From Blastococcus sp. TF02-8 (GTDB taxonomy: Bacteria > Actinomycetota > Actinomycetes > Mycobacteriales > Geodermatophilaceae), in the NCBI RefSeq assembly GCF_003319175.1, contig NZ_QOHK01000014.1:1-64000 (forward strand): a DNA stretch of 64,000 nt, written 5' to 3'. A program made the translations under genes and the position numbers. This document shows positions 59,398 through 64,000 of the stretch, in pieces; the first letter of the stretch is position 1, and every line of letters starts with the position of its first letter. The notes beneath the pieces are model-generated. The model worked only from the letters and a program-made list of their open reading frames with translations, had not been told where the DNA came from and searched no databases.

Positions 59398-59829
59398 GTG
59401 CGCGTATCCGACGTCATGACCGCTGACCCAACCTGCTGTTCGCCGGAGACGACGGTCCGGGAAGCCGCCGAGCTGATGGCCGACAACGATTGCGGCTGCC
59501 TGCCCGTCGTGGACGACGCCCGCCACGTCGTCGGCGTGGTGACCGATCGGGACATCACCTGTCGGTGCGTGGCCCAGGGCAAGGACCCAGAAACGCCGGT
59601 CGCCGAGGTGATGACATCCCAGGCCAGCTGCTGCGGTCCCGACGACGACGTCGATGAGGTCGCGCGGATCATGAGTGACAGCAAGATCCGGCGGGTGCCG
59701 GTGGTCGATGCCGGCGGCTGCTGCGTCGGCATGGTTGCCCAAGCCGATCTCGCCCGTACGGACCAGCAGCAGGCCGGGAACGTCGTCGGGGAAGTCTCGG
59801 AGCAGAGCCAGTCGTCCTCACGGGCCTGA
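59398..59829 (+). CDS. CBS-pair protein rich in adjacent cysteines
   Basis: 143 aa from GTG 59398 with AAGGGAG 7 nt upstream. Two CBS motifs (VSDVMTADPTCCSPETTVREAAELM, VAEVMTSQASCCGPDDDVDEVARIM) with LPVVDDARHVVGVVTDRDI and VPVVDAGGCCVGMVAQADL. Ten cysteines occur in five close pairs, unusual for cytosolic CBS proteins and suggestive of metal or redox sensing. CBS pairs normally bind adenine nucleotides. No fused effector domain is present. Confidence 0.8.
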   Translation: MRVSDVMTADPTCCSPETTVREAAELMADNDCGCLPVVDDARHVVGVVTDRDITCRCVAQGKDPETPVAEVMTSQASCCGPDDDVDEVARIMSDSKIRRVPVVDAGGCCVGMVAQADLARTDQQQAGNVVGEVSEQSQSSSRA

Positions 59830-59949
59830 GAGGGAATCCTCCAGCCGCCGGGCGGATGAGACCGTGGTCGGTCGTGCCGCGGGCACCGCCCAGCGGCATG
59901 TGCGGGGCAGTGCCATCCGCTCTGATCGCCTCCGCACGGAAGGACCGCG

Positions 59950-61326
59950 ATGACCGTCGTAGACACCATCGAGACATCGAGCCTGGGCGACCGCAGCTAC
60001 CTGGCGACAGACGGCGAGGTTGCGGTGGTGGTGGACCCGCAGCGCGACATCGACCGGGTGCTGGCCCTGGTCAACGCACAGAGGCTGCAGGTGACCCACG
60101 TGCTGGAGACGCACATCCACAACGACTATCTGACCGGCGGACTCGAGCTCGCCGCTCGGACGGGCGCCGTCTACGTCCTGCCGGCCGACAGCGGGGCGGA
60201 GTTCGACCACCTCAGCGTCGAAGACGGTGACGTGCTGGAGGCCGGGGCGATGCGACTCCGGGTCCTGCACACCCCCGGCCACACCCACCACCACGTCAGC
60301 TACGCCCTCCACGAGGCCGACGGGCAGGCCGTCGGCGTGTTCACCGGTGGATCGATGCTCTTCGGGGCAACTGGGCGCACCGACCTGGTCAGTCCGGAGG
60401 ACACCACCGGCCTAACCCACGCCCAGTACCACTCGGTGCAGCGGCTCGTCCGCGAGCTGCCGGCCGAGGCGGAGGTCTTCCCCACCCACGGCTTCGGCAG
60501 CTTCTGCTCCGCGACTCCGACCAGCGGCACCGCCTCGACGGTGGGGGAGCAGGTCGGGGCGAACCCGGCCCTGACGCTGGCGGAGCAGGAGTACGTCGAC
60601 GCCCTGCTGGCCGGACTCGACGTCTATCCGGCCTACTACGCGCGGATGAGCCCGATCAACCGCAGTGGCCCGCCGGCGGTGGACCTCTCCCTCCCACAGC
60701 GGGTCGACGGCGCTGAGCTGCGCCGGCGGATCCAGGCCGGGGAGTGGGTCGTGGACCTGCGTCACCGAGTGGCCTTCGCGGCCCATCACCTGCCTGAGTC
60801 GCTGAACTTCGAGCTCGGTACCAACCTCGTCACCTACCTCGGCTGGCTCTACCGCTGGGACGCCCCGCTCACCCTGATCGGGGAGAGCGAGCACCAGATT
60901 GCCGACGCTCGCCGAGAGCTGATACGGATCGGCATCGACGAGCTGGCCGGCGCCGCTATCGATGACATCGAAAGCCTGGCCGATGACGGGGCGCTGCGTT
61001 CGTACCGGGTGAGCGACTTCGCCGGCCTGGCCACCGAGCTCGAACGCGGACCGGTGCAGATCCTCGATGCTCGCCGCGACGACGAGCGCGCCGCCGGGTT
61101 CGTTCGGAGCTCGCGGCACATGCCCCTGCACCAGCTCGCCGACCGGCTCGATGAAGTTCCCCAGGGCGAGGTCTGGGTCTACTGCGGGTCGGGCTACCGG
61201 GCTTCCATCGCAGCGTCGGTCCTCGACCGACCCGGCCGCCAGGTCGTGCTGGTCAACGACGACTACGGCAGCGCCAAGAAGGTCGGGCTGGAGGACGAAC
61301 CCCGTGGTGGAGACCGACGGTGGTGA
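59950..61326 (+). CDS. Metallo-beta-lactamase fold / double rhodanese protein (persulfide dioxygenase-like)
   Basis: 458 aa from ATG 59950. Residues 1-~240 are an MBL fold with ETHIHNDYLTGG and HTPGHTHHHVSY, the iron-binding layout of persulfide dioxygenases. Two rhodanese modules follow: the first without catalytic Cys (WVVDLRHRVAFAAHHLPESLNF), the second with VYCGSGYRAS. Likely reaction: oxidation of glutathione/mycothiol persulfide to sulfite plus sulfur transfer. With the SseA-like enzyme it links sulfane sulfur handling to the copper island. Confidence 0.85.
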   Translation: MTVVDTIETSSLGDRSYLATDGEVAVVVDPQRDIDRVLALVNAQRLQVTHVLETHIHNDYLTGGLELAARTGAVYVLPADSGAEFDHLSVEDGDVLEAGAMRLRVLHTPGHTHHHVSYALHEADGQAVGVFTGGSMLFGATGRTDLVSPEDTTGLTHAQYHSVQRLVRELPAEAEVFPTHGFGSFCSATPTSGTASTVGEQVGANPALTLAEQEYVDALLAGLDVYPAYYARMSPINRSGPPAVDLSLPQRVDGAELRRRIQAGEWVVDLRHRVAFAAHHLPESLNFELGTNLVTYLGWLYRWDAPLTLIGESEHQIADARRELIRIGIDELAGAAIDDIESLADDGALRSYRVSDFAGLATELERGPVQILDARRDDERAAGFVRSSRHMPLHQLADRLDEVPQGEVWVYCGSGYRASIAASVLDRPGRQVVLVNDDYGSAKKVGLEDEPRGGDRRW

Positions 61327-61438
61327 CGGCGGACTCATGCGCTATCGGGATCGATTCCCCCGGTCTGAAAGTGCGCGGCAGTGAGCACTGGAGAGCAGGA
61401 CGCCGCACCTGTCCCGCGGGCTCGGCAAGGAGGAGAAC

Positions 61439-64000
61439 GTGACCACCACTGAGCTGATCGTCGTCGCCGGTGGCGTCGCCCTCACGGGGGCTCTGGCCTG
61501 GTACTTCTTCGCCCCGCGCAAGGCCACGCATGCCGAGGTCCACGACGGGCGTCAGGTCGTCGACATTACCGTCAAGGGCGGATACTCACCGAGCCTCATC
61601 CGGGTCGAGGCCGGCTCCCCGGTGCAGCTGCGGTTCCATCGCCAGGAGAACAGCGACTGCACAGCCCGGGTGGTGTTCCCCGACTTGCGCAAGAGCGCCT
61701 CGCTGGCCGCCTTCGGCACGACGACGATGGATCTCGCCATCGACCAACCCGGTGAATACGGTTGGGCCTGCGGGATGAACATGCTGCACGGCACCCTCAT
61801 CGCCGAGGAAGGCGGCGAGGGTGACGGGCTCCGCGCCAAGGCCGAGCGGCCCGAGACCCCCTTGGCGTCACCAGAACAAGGCGGCGGCGACGTTGTCGAG
61901 GCCGCCCGAGGCGTCACGCAGGAGAACCGGGAGACCGCTCGCGCCGTCGGCGTCGGACCCCGGGTCGACGACGTCGCGAGGTGCGAACGGGCCGAATTCC
62001 TGCTGCCCGGCGCGCTCCGCAGCCTGCCCACCGACGTGGCACGTGCTGAAGCGCAGCTGCGAGCTGTCGGGGGCGTCGACTCCGCCCAGGTGAACTTCGG
62101 CGCGGAACGCGCGGTGATCATGTACGACCCGACGCTGGTCGACGTGGACGGGCTGACGGAGGCGGTCGCGGCCGCCACCGGCTTCCCAGCCCGGCTCCGG
62201 GCGGAACCCGGAGCCGCGTCGACCGAGAACGCCGAGGCGGAGGCGCACCGCGAGGAGGTTCGCGACCTGACTCGGCGCGTCACCGTCGGTGCAGTTCTGA
62301 GCCTGCCGGTGGTGTACGCGACGATGGTCGGGCACTTCATCGGCGGCCAGTACGTGCCCGACCTCCTCGAGAATCCGTACATCCAGCTGCTGCTGACCCT
62401 GCCGGTGTTCTTCTGGGTCGGCTGGCCGATCCACACCACCGGATGGCGGGCGCTGCTCAATCGCAGTGCCGAGATGAACAGCCTCATCACGCTGGGGACC
62501 ATCGCCGCGTTCGGCTACAGCCTCGTGGTCACTGTGGTGCCAGGGGTCCTGCCCGAGGACGTGCGCGAGGTCTACTACGAGGTCGTCTCGGTCATCATCA
62601 CGCTGATCCTCCTCGGCCGGCTGGTCGAGGCCCGCGCCCGGGCCGGCACCGGTGACGCCATCCGTGCCCTCGTCGAGCTCACCCCGGCTACGGCCCGCGT
62701 GCTCCGTGACGGCGAGGAGGTCGAGGTCGGCGTCGACGAGGTCGAGGTCGGCGACGACGTGCGCGTCCGACCTGGCGAGAAGATCCCGGTCGATGGCGAG
62801 ATCGTTGACGGCGGCTCCACGATCGACGAGTCGATGGTCACGGGTGAGAGCGTCCCGGTCAGCAAGGCGGCCGGCGACGAGGTCATCGGTGCCACGGTGA
62901 ACCAGACCGGCGCCTTCACGATGCGGGCGACCAGGGTGGGCTCGGAGACCGCCCTCGCCCAGATCATCAAGCTGGTCCAGGAGGCGCAGTCCTCCAAGGC
63001 ACCGATCCAGCGGCTCGTCGATGCCGTCGCGAGCTACTTCGTGCCGGCGGTGGTCTTCATCGCCATCGCCACGTTCGTGTTGTGGTTCGTGTTCGGCCCG
63101 GCCCTGACCCTCGCTGTGATCGCTACCGTCAGCGTGCTGATCATCGCCTGCCCGTGTGCTCTGGGGCTGGCCACCCCCCTGTCGATCATGGTCGCTACCG
63201 GCAAGGGCGCCCACGCGGGGGTTTTGATCAAGAGCGCCGAGGCGTTGGAGACCGCCCACAAGCTGGACACGGTGGTGCTCGACAAGACGGGCACGATCAC
63301 CCGGGGCGCACCGGCGCTGACCGACGTGATCGCTGTCGCCGGGCAGGACGAGCGAGAGGTGCTCGGTCTCGTGGCCTCTGCCGAGGCGGACAGCGAGCAC
63401 CCGCTCGCCAGTGCGATCGTGGCCGGAGCCCGTGAGCGCGGACTCGACCTCGTGCGACCGACCGCCTTCGACTCCGTCACCGGCAAGGGTGTTCGGGCGA
63501 CGGTGGACGGACAGGAGGTGTTGATCGGCAACGGCCGCCTGCTGCGGGACGCCGGCATGGGGACCGGCGAGCTCCAGGAGCATGCCCATCGGCTGGCCGA
63601 TGACGGGAAGACCCCGATGTTCGTCGCCGTCGCGGGACGGCCCGCCGGGCTCATCGCCGTCGCCGACACGATCAAGCCGGACTCGGTCGCGGCCATCCAG
63701 GCGCTGCAGGACCTGGGACTCGAGGTGGCGATGATCACCGGCGACAACGAGCGGACGGCTCACGCGGTCGCCCGCCAGGTCGGTATCGACCGCGTCCTCG
63801 CCGAGGTGCTGCCGGAGCAGAAGGCCGCCGAGGTCCGCAGCCTGCAGGACGAGGGCAAGCTCGTGGCGATGGTCGGCGACGGTATCAACGACAGCCCTGC
63901 ACTGGCCCAGGCCGACGTCGGTATCGCCATCGGTACCGGCACCGACGTCGCCATCGAGGCCGCCGACGTCACGCTCATGTCGGGCGAGCTGAGAGGTCTG
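61439..64000 (+). CDS. Cupredoxin-HMA-P1B copper ATPase fusion (3' end beyond window)
   Basis: At least 854 codons from GTG 61439 with AAGGAGGAG upstream; the frame is open to the window end. Layout: one membrane helix (~5-26), cupredoxin domain ([22 protein letters not shown] to [14 protein letters not shown], with Cys, Met and His copper ligands), a ~50-residue linker, a degenerate HMA domain without CxxC ([21 protein letters not shown]), then a P1B ATPase: [46 protein letters not shown]. The extracytoplasmic cupredoxin may receive or gate the exported copper. Confidence 0.88.
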   Translation, partial: MTTTELIVVAGGVALTGALAWYFFAPRKATHAEVHDGRQVVDITVKGGYSPSLIRVEAGSPVQLRFHRQENSDCTARVVFPDLRKSASLAAFGTTTMDLAIDQPGEYGWACGMNMLHGTLIAEEGGEGDGLRAKAERPETPLASPEQGGGDVVEAARGVTQENRETARAVGVGPRVDDVARCERAEFLLPGALRSLPTDVARAEAQLRAVGGVDSAQVNFGAERAVIMYDPTLVDVDGLTEAVAAATGFPARLRAEPGAASTENAEAEAHREEVRDLTRRVTVGAVLSLPVVYATMVGHFIGGQYVPDLLENPYIQLLLTLPVFFWVGWPIHTTGWRALLNRSAEMNSLITLGTIAAFGYSLVVTVVPGVLPEDVREVYYEVVSVIITLILLGRLVEARARAGTGDAIRALVELTPATARVLRDGEEVEVGVDEVEVGDDVRVRPGEKIPVDGEIVDGGSTIDESMVTGESVPVSKAAGDEVIGATVNQTGAFTMRATRVGSETALAQIIKLVQEAQSSKAPIQRLVDAVASYFVPAVVFIAIATFVLWFVFGPALTLAVIATVSVLIIACPCALGLATPLSIMVATGKGAHAGVLIKSAEALETAHKLDTVVLDKTGTITRGAPALTDVIAVAGQDEREVLGLVASAEADSEHPLASAIVAGARERGLDLVRPTAFDSVTGKGVRATVDGQEVLIGNGRLLRDAGMGTGELQEHAHRLADDGKTPMFVAVAGRPAGLIAVADTIKPDSVAAIQALQDLGLEVAMITGDNERTAHAVARQVGIDRVLAEVLPEQKAAEVRSLQDEGKLVAMVGDGINDSPALAQADVGIAIGTGTDVAIEAADVTLMSGELRGL

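Overview
This GC-rich window (mostly GTG/ATG starts, many ATGA/GTGA stop-start overlaps, Tat and lipobox signals) looks like a high-GC actinobacterium. The codon style and gene mix would fit the Geodermatophilaceae or relatives, but that is a guess from general resemblance. No rRNA, tRNA, integrase, transposase or CRISPR array was recognised.

Left part (1 to about 16.7 kb) is a conjugative-element module. It holds the C-terminus of a VirB4/TraC-type ATPase, an M23/transglycosylase-like wall hydrolase, three structural unknowns, a VirD4/TraG coupling protein, and a DUF4913-like protein. On the opposite strand is a very large MobF relaxase-helicase with a C-terminal primase/TOPRIM region. Embedded in it are two likely defence genes: an Abi-like protein with a HEPN RNxxxH motif, and an HNH-STAND NTPase-TPR protein of visibly lower GC.

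16.6 to 22.9 kb is a heavy-metal block: merR/merA with a classic long-spacer MerR promoter, an MFS exporter, a CmtR-like ArsR sensor, two cation-diffusion facilitators and a ZIP transporter.

22.9 to 64 kb is a dense extracytoplasmic copper, thiol-redox and cytochrome c assembly island. It contains a cupredoxin lipoprotein, a Tat-exported Dyp peroxidase, three CcdA-type transporters, six thioredoxin/glutaredoxin-like proteins, CopC, a CopD-CtaG fusion, a PcoA-type multicopper oxidase, SCO1, CsoR, CopZ and two Cu P-type ATPases. It also contains a two-component system, Lgt, an Lgt-like fusion, Lnt and sulfur-transfer enzymes. A full System I cytochrome c maturation set lies in two convergent operons: ccmF-H-I-G on the + strand and ccmA-B-C-D-E plus tlpA and ccdA on the - strand. 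No c-type cytochrome apoprotein is seen in the window.

The most interesting signal is a shared 17-bp dyad, YACTA-N7-TAGTR. Fourteen copies with an invariant 7-bp spacer lie in intergenic regions in front of nearly every transcription unit of the copper/Ccm island. They include the promoter of its own BlaI/CopY-family repressor plus M56 metalloprotease pair (49876 to 51212). I infer a single protease-relieved repressor regulon that coordinates copper handling, disulfide exchange, lipoprotein maturation and cytochrome assembly. CsoR has its own G-rich box and appears to run a separate copZ-copA branch, although this CsoR lacks the first conserved copper-ligand cysteine.
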